Part shown: positions 26,993-36,573 of the stretch, one piece after another
How the letters are laid out: every line of letters starts with the position of its first letter
Position numbering within the stretch: the stretch's first letter is position 1
From: JAFAXD01 sp963833605
Lineage (GTDB): Bacteria; Pseudomonadota; Alphaproteobacteria; Rhizobiales; Xanthobacteraceae
NCBI GenBank assembly: GCA_963833605.1
Contig: CAWHYZ010000012.1
Location: forward strand, 207,057 to 271,056
Length of the DNA: 64,000 bases
Direction of reading: 5' to 3'
Notes under the pieces: generated by a model
The model's database searches: none
The model's input: the letters and a program-made list of their open reading frames with translations, nothing else
Told to the model about the DNA's origin: nothing
Position numbers and translations under genes: made by a program

Positions 26993-27030
26993 TCAGTCGA
27001 TTTGATCATTCATCTAATCATTGATTACTG
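26980..27030. terminator. AT-rich inverted repeat between convergent genes
   Basis: CAGTAATCA occurs twice in tandem (26980-26988 and 26987-26995) and its reverse complement TGATTACTG lies at 27022-27030. The resulting stem-loop separates the GT39-like gene (+) and cydB (-). It is unusually AT-rich for the window. I infer a two-way terminator, without a clear U tract. Confidence 0.45.
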
Positions 27031-27045
27031 GTCCCTGAATTCCCG

Positions 27046-28047
27046 TCAATGGTATCCCTCGCCCTCGCGCACCTTGCCGCGGAACAGCCAGTATACAAAG
27101 CCCGTGTAGCAGAGGATCAGCGGCAGCAGCGCGACGGTTCCCAGCAACATGAACACCTGGCTCGCGGGCACTGCAGCGGTCTGCCAGATCGTCAGCGTCG
27201 GCGGCACCAGATAAGGGAACACCGAGATCACGAGGCCGAGGTAGCCGAGCAGATAAAGCGCGATCGAAGCGAGGAACGGTAGCACTTCACGTTCGGCGAT
27301 CCAGCGCCAGTCGAGGTAGGCGATGAGTGCCGTGACGACCGGCACCGGCCACAGGAAAAGAATGTTCGGTACGGAGAACCAGCGCGTCGCAACACGCTCG
27401 AAGGCGAACGGTGTCCACAGGCTCACCACCGCCATGAACGCAAGCACGGCCAGTAACAATCCGCGCGCTTGCGCGCGCGCGCGCGCTGCGACCTCGCCAT
27501 CCGTTTTCATGATCAGCCAAGTCGCGCCAAGCAGCGCATAGCCGGACGCGACGGCAAGCGCGCACAGAAGCGAAAACGGCGTTGCCCAGTCGAACGAACC
27601 GCCGGCAAACGCGCCGTTCTTGACTTTTACGCCCTCAATCAGACCGCCCAGGATCACCCCCTGACAGAGCGCAGCCAAGGTCGAACCGAACGCGAATGCA
27701 GCGTTCCAATAGAGCTTGCTGGTCGCCGCCACCCAGCGGAATTCGAACGCGACCCCGCGCAGCACCAGCGCGAGCAGCATCACGATCACCGGCAGGTAGA
27801 ACGCCGGCATGATGACCGCGTAGGCCCCCGGAAACGCCACCAGCAAGCCACCGCCGCCAAGCACCAGCCAAGTTTCGTTGCCGTCCCAGAACGGCGCAAC
27901 CGAGTTCATCATCTGATCGCGCTCGGTCTCGCTGCGCGCATAGGGAAACAAAATCCCGACGCCGAGATCGAAACCATCGAGGATGACGTACATCGCCACT
28001 GCGGTGCCGATCAGCGCTGCCCAGATGACCGGAAGGTACCATTCCAT
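27046..28047 (-). CDS. cydB: Cytochrome bd oxidase subunit II (cyanide-insensitive type)
   Basis: Subunit II of a bd-type quinol oxidase, 333 residues with about nine membrane segments. The starting MEWYLPVIWAALIGTAVAMYVILDGFDLG is diagnostic, with WDGNETWLVLGGGGLL and GVAFEFRW also conserved. Together with the CioA-like subunit I this is a CIO-type terminal oxidase, which supports respiration at low oxygen or when haem-copper oxidases are inhibited. It is downstream of subunit I, 68 bp apart. I found no cydX/cioC-like short gene after it. Confidence 0.96.
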   Translation of the reverse strand: MEWYLPVIWAALIGTAVAMYVILDGFDLGVGILFPYARSETERDQMMNSVAPFWDGNETWLVLGGGGLLVAFPGAYAVIMPAFYLPVIVMLLALVLRGVAFEFRWVAATSKLYWNAAFAFGSTLAALCQGVILGGLIEGVKVKNGAFAGGSFDWATPFSLLCALAVASGYALLGATWLIMKTDGEVAARARAQARGLLLAVLAFMAVVSLWTPFAFERVATRWFSVPNILFLWPVPVVTALIAYLDWRWIAEREVLPFLASIALYLLGYLGLVISVFPYLVPPTLTIWQTAAVPASQVFMLLGTVALLPLILCYTGFVYWLFRGKVREGEGYH

Positions 28048-28115
28048 GGCAGGTCTCCTTGCAACTCCGAAGCGCGAGCGCAGCTAACGCGGACCACACA
28101 AACCTGCGCGCCTCA

Positions 28116-29522
28116 TCAGCCGGGCGATCGTCCCGACAGAATTTCGGCTCCTGCTTCGAGATTGGCGGACAATGGTCGCGCGGGTGTTCCCAGTTCGGGC
28201 GGCTCGACGGCGCGACCCTCGGGCCCCTTCGCGATCAGGCGATTGATATAGTAGATGCCCATGGCGAACACGACCGCATAGACCACGACAAACAGAACCA
28301 GCGTGGTTGCGACGCTCGCGGCAGAAACCGGCGACAGCGCGTCCGCCGTTCGCAAAATTCCGTAAGCGACCCAGGGCTGGCGCCCGGTCTCGGTGACGAT
28401 CCAGCCGCAGATCACCGCGACAAAGCCAAGCCACCAGGCGTTCGCCATCACGACCAGGTACCAGCGGGTCTGCAGCAACCTGCCGCGCCACCACAGCCAG
28501 GCTCCCAACAGGCCGGCCGCTGCCATGAGGACGCCGATCCCGACCATGACGCGGAACGCAAAGAACGGCGGAACCAAGGGCGGCCGGTCCGCGCGCGGAA
28601 AGTCTTTGAGCCCTGGATAAAGGCCGTCGAAACTGTGGGTGAGGATGAGCGACCCGGCGTGCGGAATCGCGATCTCGAACAGATTGGTCTCGGTCTTGGC
28701 GTCGGGCCAGGCAAACAGAACAAGCTCGCCGGGTTTGGAACCGTCCCAATGCGCCTCGATGGCCGCGATCTTGGCGGGCTGGTACTTGAGCGTATTGAGC
28801 CCGTGCTGGTCGCCGATGAGGATCTGCAACGGGCCGAGAATCGCCAGCATTCCGATGCCCATGTGCAGCATGGTGCGCGCTTCGGCCTCGTAGCGTCCCC
28901 GGAGGATGTAGCGGGCACCGACCGAGAGCACGACCAGCGATGTCGTGAGATACGCCGCGGTCAGCATGTGTGGAAGCCGGTAGAAGAAGCTCGGGTTGAA
29001 GATCACCGTCAGCCAGTCGAGCGGATAGGCAACTCCCTCGCGCACCTCATGACCGGCCGGCGTCTGCATCCAGGAATTGGCCGAGAGGATCCAGAACGCC
29101 GACAGCGCGGTGCCGACTGCAACGCAGATCGCCGCCATGACGTGCAGCCAGGGCGGCACACGCTGCCAGCCGAACAACATGACCCCGAGGAATGTCGCCT
29201 CAAGGAAAAACGCCATCAGCACTTCGTAGCCGATCATCGGACCGATGACGTTGCCGACGACCACCGAGAAGCGGCTCCAGTTGGTCCCGAACTGGTATGA
29301 AAGCACCAAGCCGGATACGACGCCCATGGCAAACGACACCGCGAAGATCTTGGTCCAGAAGCGTGCAAGCCGGTGCAGATGGTCCTGGCCGGTGGCGATC
29401 CAACGCACCAGCAGGGTTGCGATGAATGCGGCGGTGCCTATCGTGAAGCTCGGAAAAACGATGTGAAATGTGACGGTAAACGCGAATTGCAGGCGGGCGA
29501 GCAATTCCGGGTCGAGTTGCAT
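28116..29522 (-). CDS. cydA: Cytochrome bd oxidase subunit I (CioA type)
   Basis: The haem-carrying subunit I, 468 residues. The first axial His is in VTFHIVFPSFTIG, the second axial ligand region is RLPHMLTAAY, and the quinol-oxidation motif WIVTETGRQPWVAYG is intact. The Q loop is short and ends DFPRADRPP, which marks the CIO rather than the E. coli long-loop subclass. ATG 29522 (MQLDPELLARLQFAFTV). The two-gene operon reads cydA-cydB. Genes cydCD for assembly are not in this window. Confidence 0.96.
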   Translation of the reverse strand: MQLDPELLARLQFAFTVTFHIVFPSFTIGTAAFIATLLVRWIATGQDHLHRLARFWTKIFAVSFAMGVVSGLVLSYQFGTNWSRFSVVVGNVIGPMIGYEVLMAFFLEATFLGVMLFGWQRVPPWLHVMAAICVAVGTALSAFWILSANSWMQTPAGHEVREGVAYPLDWLTVIFNPSFFYRLPHMLTAAYLTTSLVVLSVGARYILRGRYEAEARTMLHMGIGMLAILGPLQILIGDQHGLNTLKYQPAKIAAIEAHWDGSKPGELVLFAWPDAKTETNLFEIAIPHAGSLILTHSFDGLYPGLKDFPRADRPPLVPPFFAFRVMVGIGVLMAAAGLLGAWLWWRGRLLQTRWYLVVMANAWWLGFVAVICGWIVTETGRQPWVAYGILRTADALSPVSAASVATTLVLFVVVYAVVFAMGIYYINRLIAKGPEGRAVEPPELGTPARPLSANLEAGAEILSGRSPG

Positions 29523-29589
29523 GGCGCGTTACTCGCGTGGCAACGGTCGCCGACCATCCTACAACAGCTGAGGGTCGATTCGAATCACT

Positions 29590-30438
29590 TTAGCCCGCCA
29601 ATGCCTGTTTCACCGCGAGGAAATCGCGCCAGGCGTGGCGTTTTTCCAGCGGTGAGCGCAGCAGGTAGGCGGGATGAAACGTCGCGATCGCGCGGATGTC
29701 GCGCGAGCCTGTGTTGAAGCTCAGCCAGCGCCCGCGGGTTCGCCTAATACCGTCCTTAAATCCGAGCAAGGCTTGCGATGAAGGCCCGCCCAAGCACACC
29801 AGCACGTCCGGGTTGGCGAGTTCGATCTGCCGCAGGATGAACGGCAGGCAGATTTGACTCTCCTGCGGGGTCGGCGTGCGGTTGCCGGGCGGACGCCACG
29901 GGATGATGTTGGCGATGTAGGCCGTCGTGCGGTCGAGGCCGATTGCAGCCAGCATGCGGTCGAGCAACTTTCCGGAGCGACCGACGAACGGAAGGCCGGC
30001 GAGATCTTCGTCGCGGCCGGGCGCTTCGCCGACGAACATCACGCGGGCCTGCGGATTGCCGTCGGCGAACACGAGTTGTGTCGCCGTCACCCGCAGGGCG
30101 CAGCCCTGAAAGCTTTGCATGATGGCGCGCAGCTCCTCGAGGCTGGCGGCACTTCGAGCGGCGTCGCGTGCCGCCATCACGGCGGTGTCGGGCGCGAGGA
30201 TAAGCGCGGGAGCTTGGCTCCCCTCCATCGCCGGCATGCTTGCGGCGATCGGCTGTGGGCGCCGTTGCGGCGGGCTTGATGCGGGCGGCGGTAAGGCGGA
30301 TCCCGAAATTGTCGTCGCTGGAGGGGCCACCTCGGGCGCAAAATGATTGACTGATGCCTCCCCCACGAGCGCGTCAACTCCCGCCTCCATGTAGAAGGCG
30401 AGCAATTCGCGGGCGGCTTTGGTGCGGTCCGTGGTCAT
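29590..30438 (-). CDS. Uracil-DNA glycosylase, family 4/5-like
   Basis: Removes uracil from DNA. The protein is about 282 residues from ATG 30438 (MTTDRTKAARELL). The first 100 residues are a Pro/Ala-rich linker. Motif 1 is VGEAPGRDEDLAGLPFVGRSG, and motif 2 is ATFHPAYLLRS, with the conserved NIIPWRPPGNRTP between them. These are the marks of the iron-sulfur UDG group; the first Cys pair of the family is not complete (QGCALR), as in other alphaproteobacterial members, so a cluster is not assured. An in-frame start 87 bp upstream is unlikely. Confidence 0.88.
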   Translation of the reverse strand: MTTDRTKAARELLAFYMEAGVDALVGEASVNHFAPEVAPPATTISGSALPPPASSPPQRRPQPIAASMPAMEGSQAPALILAPDTAVMAARDAARSAASLEELRAIMQSFQGCALRVTATQLVFADGNPQARVMFVGEAPGRDEDLAGLPFVGRSGKLLDRMLAAIGLDRTTAYIANIIPWRPPGNRTPTPQESQICLPFILRQIELANPDVLVCLGGPSSQALLGFKDGIRRTRGRWLSFNTGSRDIRAIATFHPAYLLRSPLEKRHAWRDFLAVKQALAG

Positions 30439-30560
30439 GTGGCCTCGATGCTGGCAGTTTAGCACGGCGGTGCCATCCGCCGATTGCCGCCTCGTAACAA
30501 ACGTGGAAAAACAGAGATGCCGCATCGATCAATTTTTGATGCACCCACGCGGAGGATGTG

Positions 30561-32211
30561 ATGGCGGAACTGCCTGCCCGCGAAGCGATGGAGTTCGAAC
30601 GTCGTGATCGTCGGGGCTGGTCCGGCCGGCTTGTCGGCCGCGATCCGACTGAAGCAACTCGCTCCCGAACACTCGGTCGTGGTGGTGGAGAAGGGCTCCG
30701 AGGTCGGCGCCCACATCCTGTCCGGTGCGGTGATCGACCCAGTCGGGCTCGACCGTCTGCTGCCCGACTGGCGCAAGGAAGACTCCCCGATCAAGACACC
30801 TGTCGCCGACGATCGCTTCTACATGTTGACGCAGGCAAGTGCGCTACGACTGCCAAATTTTCTGCTGCCGCCGCTGATGAGCAATCACGGCAACTTCATC
30901 GTCTCGCTCGGAAGCGTCTGCCGGTGGTTGGCCGGCAAGGCCGAGGCGCTGGGGGTCGAAATCTATCCGGGCTTCGCTGCCGCCGAGGTGCTGTTCGGCC
31001 CCAACGGGGACGTGCATGGCATCGCTACGGGCGACATGGGGATCGGCAAGGACGGCAAGCCGAAAGCGTCATTCACCCGCGGCATGGAACTGCGCGGGAA
31101 ATACACCCTGTTCGCGGAGGGGGCGCGTGGTCAACTCAGCAAGCTGCTGATCGCCCGCTATGGGCTCGACCGCGAGCGCGAACCGCCGAAGTTCGGACTT
31201 GGCCTCAAGGAGCTGTGGCAGGTTGCACCAAACAAACACAAGCCCGGTCTGGTCCAGCACACGTTCGGCTGGCCGCTCGACAACCGCACCGGCGGCGGCT
31301 CGTTCCTCTATCACTATGACGAGAACCTCGTATCGGTCGGGTTCGTAGTCCACCTCAATTACGAGAACCCATATCTTGCGCCATTCGAGGAGTTTCAGCG
31401 CTTCAAGACCCATCCGCTGGTGCGCGACACGTTTGCCGGCGGCAAACGGCTCGCTTATGGGGCGCGTGCCATCACCGAGGGAGGCTGGCAGTCAGTGCCG
31501 CGGCTGGCGTTTCCGGGCGGGGCGCTGATCGGCTGCGCGGCCGGCTTCGTCAACGTGCCGCGCATCAAGGGCACCCACAACGCGGTGCTGTCGGGAATGC
31601 TCGCCGCCGAGCACGTCGCGTCCGCGCTGGCCGCGGGCCGGTCGAACGACGAGCTCGCGAGTTATGAGGATACCTGGCGGGTCTCCGAGGTCGGGCGCGA
31701 TCTCTGGAAGGTACGTAACGCCAAGCCGCTGTGGTCGCGGCTGGGTACGCTCGCCGGGATTGCCCTCGGCGGGCTCGACATGTGGACGAACACGTTCGGC
31801 TTCTCGCCTTTCGGCACGCTTCGTCACGGCAAGCCCGATAATGCCACCCTCAAGCCGGCGTCGGAGTGCAGCCCGATCCTCTATCCCAAGCCGGACGGCA
31901 AGCTGACATTCGATCGGCTCTCCTCGGTATTCCTCTCCAACACCAATCACGAAGAGGACCAGCCGGTCCATCTCAAGGTCGCCGACCTCGGGTTGGAGAA
32001 GCGGTCTGAACACGACGTTTATGCAGGCCCCTCCACCCGCTACTGTCCGGCCGGTGTCTACGAATGGTTGGAAGAGGGGCCGGACGTCCGCTTCGTGATC
32101 AACGCGCAAAACTGCGTGCACTGCAAAACCTGCGATATCAAGGACCCTGACGGTAACATCACCTGGGTTGCGCCGGAGGGTGGGGGGGGCCCCAACTATC
32201 CGAATATGTGA
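30561..32211 (+). CDS. Electron transfer flavoprotein-ubiquinone oxidoreductase (ETF-QO), frameshifted at the start
   Basis: Passes electrons from ETF to the quinone pool during fatty-acid and amino-acid oxidation. The frame begins at ATG 30561 (MAELPAREAMEFE) with GGAGG just upstream, then one extra base at about 30600 changes frame; after that VIVGAGPAGLSAAIRL (the FAD dinucleotide site) and the full protein continue to 32211. The GAGPAG motif, HTFGWPLDNRTGGGSFLYH, and the [4Fe-4S] Cys residues (NCVHCKTCDIKDP, with YCPAGVYEW before) are all intact. The corrected length is about 549 residues, normal. I infer a sequence error for the shift. The final Gly-rich end is NYPNM. Confidence 0.92.
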
Positions 32212-32388
32212 ACAATAAAGGGGTCGGTCGGTTGAAAAAGGCCTGCATCGTCAAAATGCCGCCATGGTAAGCGAGTGAAACAGGCCACTATCCTTGCGAG
32301 TGCGGCGCAAAAAGTCCATGCTTTGCCATTGAACTCAGAGATTCCGCCGGGATGGTCTTTAGATTCCGCGGGGGCGGAGTTTGCGATC

Positions 32389-34137
32389 GTGAAAGGGATA
32401 AATCCGTTGCCATCAACCAGGGCGCTCGGCCTTGCGGCCGCTATTCTCGTTCTGCCGTCAGTAATTGCCGCGCAGGTCCCGACCCCGCAGGAACTGTCGC
32501 GCACGACACCCGCAGGTAATTACCTGGCCGGCCGCCAAGCCAATGTTTTGCGCGACGCCGCCGCGGCATCCGCCTACTACCGGGCGGCGCTCCGGTCCGA
32601 CAGCAAGAATCCCGAACTGCTCGAGCTTGCTTTCTATTCGGTGCTCGCCGAAGGCGATATCGATGAGGCCACCCGGCTCGCCGACCGCCTGTTGACCGTC
32701 GACAAGGGGAACCGCAACGCCCGTCTCATCCTCGGCGTGCGCGCCCTCAAGTACAAGCAATATGCCGCCGCCCGCCAGCAATTCGCTCAAGCGGTACGCG
32801 GGCCCATCACCGACCTGACCGCGACACTTCTCACTGCGTGGGCGATGCAGGGCGCAGGCGATGCCAATGGTGCCGTCGCGATGATCGATCGCCTGGCGGG
32901 CCCTGACTGGTACGCGATCTTCAAGGATTTCCACGCCGGCCTGATTCTCGATTTGGCTGGCAACAAGAAGGAGGCCGGCAAGCGCTTCGCGCGCGCCTAC
33001 AAGCTCGAGCCGACCGCGCTGCGGATCGTCCAGGCCTACGCCAGCTGGCTGTCGCGCAACGGCAACAAGGACCAGGCCATCAAGATGCTGGAGGAGTTCG
33101 ACAAGAATCTGCCCAAGCATCCACTCGTGATCGCGGCAATGGCCGAGCTCAACAAGGGCGGCAAGCTGCCGTTGCTCGTCGACAGTCCGCAGCTTGGCGG
33201 CGCCGAAGCGTTGTATGGCCTTGGCGCCGCGCTTGGGCGGCGCGAGGACGAACTCAGCCTTGCCAATCGCGGCCTCGCCTATCTGCAGCTCGCGCTGTTC
33301 CTCAACCCAACCAATCATCTTGCCCTGCTTTCGCTTGCCGACCTCTACGACGCGATGAAGAAGCCCGAGCTTGCGGTCGAGGTGTACGACAAGGTGCCCA
33401 GCAACTCGCCGATCAAGCGGCTCGCGGATATTCAGGTGGCGATCGATCTCGACTCGCTCGACCGCACCGAGGAGGCCAAGAAGCATCTCGAGCGTCTGAT
33501 CGCGTCGCGCCCCGACAATGTCGAGGCTATTCTGGCGCTCGGCGGCATTCTGCGCGAGCGTAAGCAATACGCCGAATGCGCTGACACCTACAGCCGGGCG
33601 ATCGCCCAGATCCCGACCCCCGACCGGTCCAACTGGACCGTGTTCTACTTCCGCGGCATTTGCTACGAGCGCGCCAAAAAGTGGGACAAGGCCGAGGCTG
33701 ACCTCAAGAAGGCGTTGGAGCTTTATCCCGACCAGCCCCACGTCTTGAACTATCTGGGTTACTCCTGGATTGATCAGGGCCTGAACCTCGACGAGGGGAT
33801 GCGCATGATCAAGAAGTCGGTCGAGCAGCGACCCGACGACGGCTATATCGTCAATTCGCTCGGCTGGGCTTATTTCCGGATCGGTAACTACGAAGAGGCA
33901 ACCAAGCAACTTGACCGCGCCGTCGAGCTCAAGCCGACCGATCCGACAATCAACGATCACCTGGGCGATGCCTACTGGAAGGTCGGCCGCACGCTCGAAG
34001 CCAAGTTCCAGTGGTCGCATGCGCGCGACCTCAAGCCGGAACCGGAAGAGCTGGTGAAGATCGAGCAGAAGCTCAAGTCGGGTTTGGCGGAAGAAACGTC
34101 ATCCGCCGATGCCAGGAAGCCGGGCGACGGTGGGTGA
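32389..34137 (+). CDS. Exported TPR-repeat protein
   Basis: A tetratricopeptide protein with a signal sequence (GTG 32389, VKGINPLPSTRALGLAAAILVLPSVIAAQ). Many TPR units follow from about residue 40, including HLALLSLADLYDAMKKPELA, VEAILALGGILRERKQYAE, HVLNYLGYSWIDQGLNLDEGM and IVNSLGWAYFRIGNYEEA. The last 25 residues are polar. A similar large TPR lipoprotein precedes ispE in Bradyrhizobium-like genomes. Its function is not known; TPR arrays hold protein partners, probably in the periplasm. The earlier ATG-like frame start at 32275 is not supported. The end overlaps ispE by 4 bp (GTGA). Confidence 0.85.
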   Translation: MKGINPLPSTRALGLAAAILVLPSVIAAQVPTPQELSRTTPAGNYLAGRQANVLRDAAAASAYYRAALRSDSKNPELLELAFYSVLAEGDIDEATRLADRLLTVDKGNRNARLILGVRALKYKQYAAARQQFAQAVRGPITDLTATLLTAWAMQGAGDANGAVAMIDRLAGPDWYAIFKDFHAGLILDLAGNKKEAGKRFARAYKLEPTALRIVQAYASWLSRNGNKDQAIKMLEEFDKNLPKHPLVIAAMAELNKGGKLPLLVDSPQLGGAEALYGLGAALGRREDELSLANRGLAYLQLALFLNPTNHLALLSLADLYDAMKKPELAVEVYDKVPSNSPIKRLADIQVAIDLDSLDRTEEAKKHLERLIASRPDNVEAILALGGILRERKQYAECADTYSRAIAQIPTPDRSNWTVFYFRGICYERAKKWDKAEADLKKALELYPDQPHVLNYLGYSWIDQGLNLDEGMRMIKKSVEQRPDDGYIVNSLGWAYFRIGNYEEATKQLDRAVELKPTDPTINDHLGDAYWKVGRTLEAKFQWSHARDLKPEPEELVKIEQKLKSGLAEETSSADARKPGDGG

Positions 34138-35063
34138 GCCTCGAGGTCGGACAGGTTCGCGCCGGACCTGACTCTGCCGAACCGGCCTTTGCCAAGATCA
34201 ACCTGACGCTGCGCATCGTCGGCCGCCGCGCCGACGGCTATCACGAGCTCGAAAGCCTGGTGTGCTTTGCGCGCGCCGGCGACCGCCTGATGTTCCAAGT
34301 TGGTGCGCCACTTGCGCTCGTCGTGCACGGTCCGCGCGCGAGTGCGGCAGGACCGCCCGACCAGAATCTCGTTCTCAAGGCCGCGCGTGCGCTCGGCGAC
34401 CGCGTCAGTGGGATCAGGCTCGGCCGGTTCACCCTGCTCAAACGGCTCCCTGCAGGTGCCGGCTTTGGCGGCGGCTCGTCCGACGCGGCCGCGGCCCTGC
34501 GCCTTCTGGCGGCAGCCAATCAACTCTCTCTCTCCGACCCGAGGATTGCGGCCGCCGCGTTGGCGACCGGGGCTGACGTATCTGTGTGCCTCGATCAGAA
34601 ACCGCGCTGGATGCGCGGGCTCGGGGATATCTTGTCGGAGCCGCTCGATCTGCCGCGGTTACCGGCGGTGCTGGTGTTTCCCGGCATCCCGCTCGCCACC
34701 AAGGATGTGTTCGCGGTGTTTCAGCAGACCCGCACCGTTGCACCGGCCGCCTCATCATGGACCAGCGCGGGCACGGCGCACGTCTTGCTGGAACGCCTGG
34801 GGGAGCAAGGTAATGACCTCGAAGGTGCTGCGATTTCGCGGTTGCCGGTGATCGCCGATGTTCTGACGGCGTTGCGCGCGCAGCCGGGCTGCCGGCTGGC
34901 ACGCATGTCCGGGTCGGGCTCCGCCTGCTTTGGAATCTTTCCGTCACGGCGCAGCGCGTGCGCCGCCGCGCGTGCGCTCGCTGCCAGAACGGATTGGTGG
35001 ATCGAAGCGACGAGCTTCGGTGGCACCAGTCCGCCTGATCCATTCGAGAGTTGCCGAGCATAG
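34134..35063 (+). CDS. ispE: 4-diphosphocytidyl-2-C-methyl-D-erythritol kinase
   Basis: The fourth enzyme of the non-mevalonate isoprenoid pathway. The GHMP-kinase features are AFAKINLTLRIVGRRADGYHEL (substrate site, Lys and His), PAGAGFGGGSSDAAAALR (ATP site) and MSGSGSACFGIF near the end. The start GTG 34134 overlaps the TPR gene's stop, so the two are translationally coupled. The length of 309 residues is normal. Its last 120 bp overlap, on the opposite strand, the end of the MFS gene. Confidence 0.96.
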   Translation: MSLEVGQVRAGPDSAEPAFAKINLTLRIVGRRADGYHELESLVCFARAGDRLMFQVGAPLALVVHGPRASAAGPPDQNLVLKAARALGDRVSGIRLGRFTLLKRLPAGAGFGGGSSDAAAALRLLAAANQLSLSDPRIAAAALATGADVSVCLDQKPRWMRGLGDILSEPLDLPRLPAVLVFPGIPLATKDVFAVFQQTRTVAPAASSWTSAGTAHVLLERLGEQGNDLEGAAISRLPVIADVLTALRAQPGCRLARMSGSGSACFGIFPSRRSACAAARALAARTDWWIEATSFGGTSPPDPFESCRA

Positions 35064-36419
35064 CGCCAGCGCCGCCGCGAGCGTGATGATCGCGGCGATC
35101 AATGCGATCCGCTGGGAGTTTGCGGCTTCGATTCCGAAATAGACCGCGCCGACCGCAGCAACGCCGAGCGCGTTCGCGACCTGCTGGGTGGTGGCGAGCA
35201 CGCCCGACGCCGAGCCCGCGTGCGCAGGCGCAACCGAGCGCAGAACCGTGCTGAAGAGCTGCGCCATCACCAATCCCTGGCCGTAGCCGAACAGGGTGAG
35301 CGGTACCATCAGGTCGAACATGGAAGGGGCGTCGATGAACTCGGCCAATAGTCCGAGGGCGGCCAGCCCCGAGGCTTGCACGGCGCAGCCTCTGATCAGC
35401 GCCGCGATGCCATTCTGCTGCGACTTGGCGGCGCGTCGCGACGCCACCATAAAGGCCAGCGCCAATGGCATGACGGTCACGCCGGTATCGAGCGCCGACA
35501 GGCTCATTCCGGTCTGCATGAACAGCGTGATCACGAAATAGAACGACACGTTTGCGAGAAAGAAGCAGAAGGTCGCGACGAGACCGCGCACGAAGGCCTG
35601 ATCGCCGAGCAGCGCGATTTCAATCAGCGGCGCGCCGCCCCGGCGTTCGACCGCTCTCTCGATGCGGGGAAGGCTGGCCAGCAGCGCGCAACCGGTCGCG
35701 ATAATCGGAAATAGCCAACGCGGCCACCCGAGGTCGTGTCCGAACAGGAGGGGAGCAATCAGCAGGGCAAGCCCGGCGAACAGGACGCTGATGCCCAAGC
35801 GATCAAGCTGCGCGCCGATCCGTCTCGGCTGGCGTGGCATCAACCACAGCGCGGCCAGCACCAGAACGGCGCCGATCGGTCCGTTGACGAAGAAGATGGT
35901 CCGCCATCCAAACCCGGCGGGGTTCAGCGTGACCAACCAGCCGCCGAGCATGAATCCGACGGCACCACCAAGCCCAAGCGCGACCCCGAAGATTGCGAAT
36001 GCGCGGCCGCGCGCGCCATCCGGAAAAAGGCTGTGAATGGTGGCCAGCACCTGCGGCACCATCAGCGCGGCGGTGAAGCCCTGCGCGAGCCGGGCAATGA
36101 CCAAGCCGCTCGCGGAAGGGGACAATCCGCACGCCAGCGATGTCATGGTGAATCCGATGAGGCCGATCAGAAACAGACGCCGGGCACCGAACATGTCGCC
36201 CAGTCGCCCGCCAGTGATCACCATGGTGGCGTACGCGATCTGATAGATCGCAATCACGCCCTCGATCTGGGCGGTGCTGGCCTGCAGATCGGCGCGGATC
36301 GACGGGATCGCCACGTTCACGATGAACGTGTCGACGACGTACATGAATTGTGCCGCGATCAGCGTCGCCAGCACCCACCAGCGCCGCGGATTGATATCGC
36401 GAGCCGGACTGTCGTTCAT
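34944..36419 (-). CDS. MFS drug transporter, DHA2 (EmrB/QacA-like) family
   Basis: A 14-helix proton-driven exporter of about 491 residues, from ATG 36419 (MNDSPARDINPRRWWVL). The family motif C region and the DHA2 pattern FMYVVDTFIVNVAIPSIRAD (with the Asp of motif D1) are present, as are YATMVITGGRLGDMFGARR and GYGQGLVMAQLFSTVL. The substrate is unknown. The last 40 residues are Arg-rich and lie antisense to the end of ispE, a convergent overlap of 120 bp. The true stop might be earlier if the frame is affected by error, but no change is visible. Confidence 0.88.
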   Translation of the reverse strand: MNDSPARDINPRRWWVLATLIAAQFMYVVDTFIVNVAIPSIRADLQASTAQIEGVIAIYQIAYATMVITGGRLGDMFGARRLFLIGLIGFTMTSLACGLSPSASGLVIARLAQGFTAALMVPQVLATIHSLFPDGARGRAFAIFGVALGLGGAVGFMLGGWLVTLNPAGFGWRTIFFVNGPIGAVLVLAALWLMPRQPRRIGAQLDRLGISVLFAGLALLIAPLLFGHDLGWPRWLFPIIATGCALLASLPRIERAVERRGGAPLIEIALLGDQAFVRGLVATFCFFLANVSFYFVITLFMQTGMSLSALDTGVTVMPLALAFMVASRRAAKSQQNGIAALIRGCAVQASGLAALGLLAEFIDAPSMFDLMVPLTLFGYGQGLVMAQLFSTVLRSVAPAHAGSASGVLATTQQVANALGVAAVGAVYFGIEAANSQRIALIAAIITLAAALALCSATLEWIRRTGATEARRFDPPIRSGSERTRGGARAAP

Positions 36420-36573
36420 GTTGGGACCTCCATGATGCCGATCGAGCATGCATGATGGGTGCTTGGCGAAGCTGGGTCGATTACCTCGCGGGTAACGAAG
36501 CATCATCGGGTGCGGCCACGGACGAAACGTCCCGGCGGTCAAACCCGTGCGTCAACCCGAGAGGCGAGGTGAG

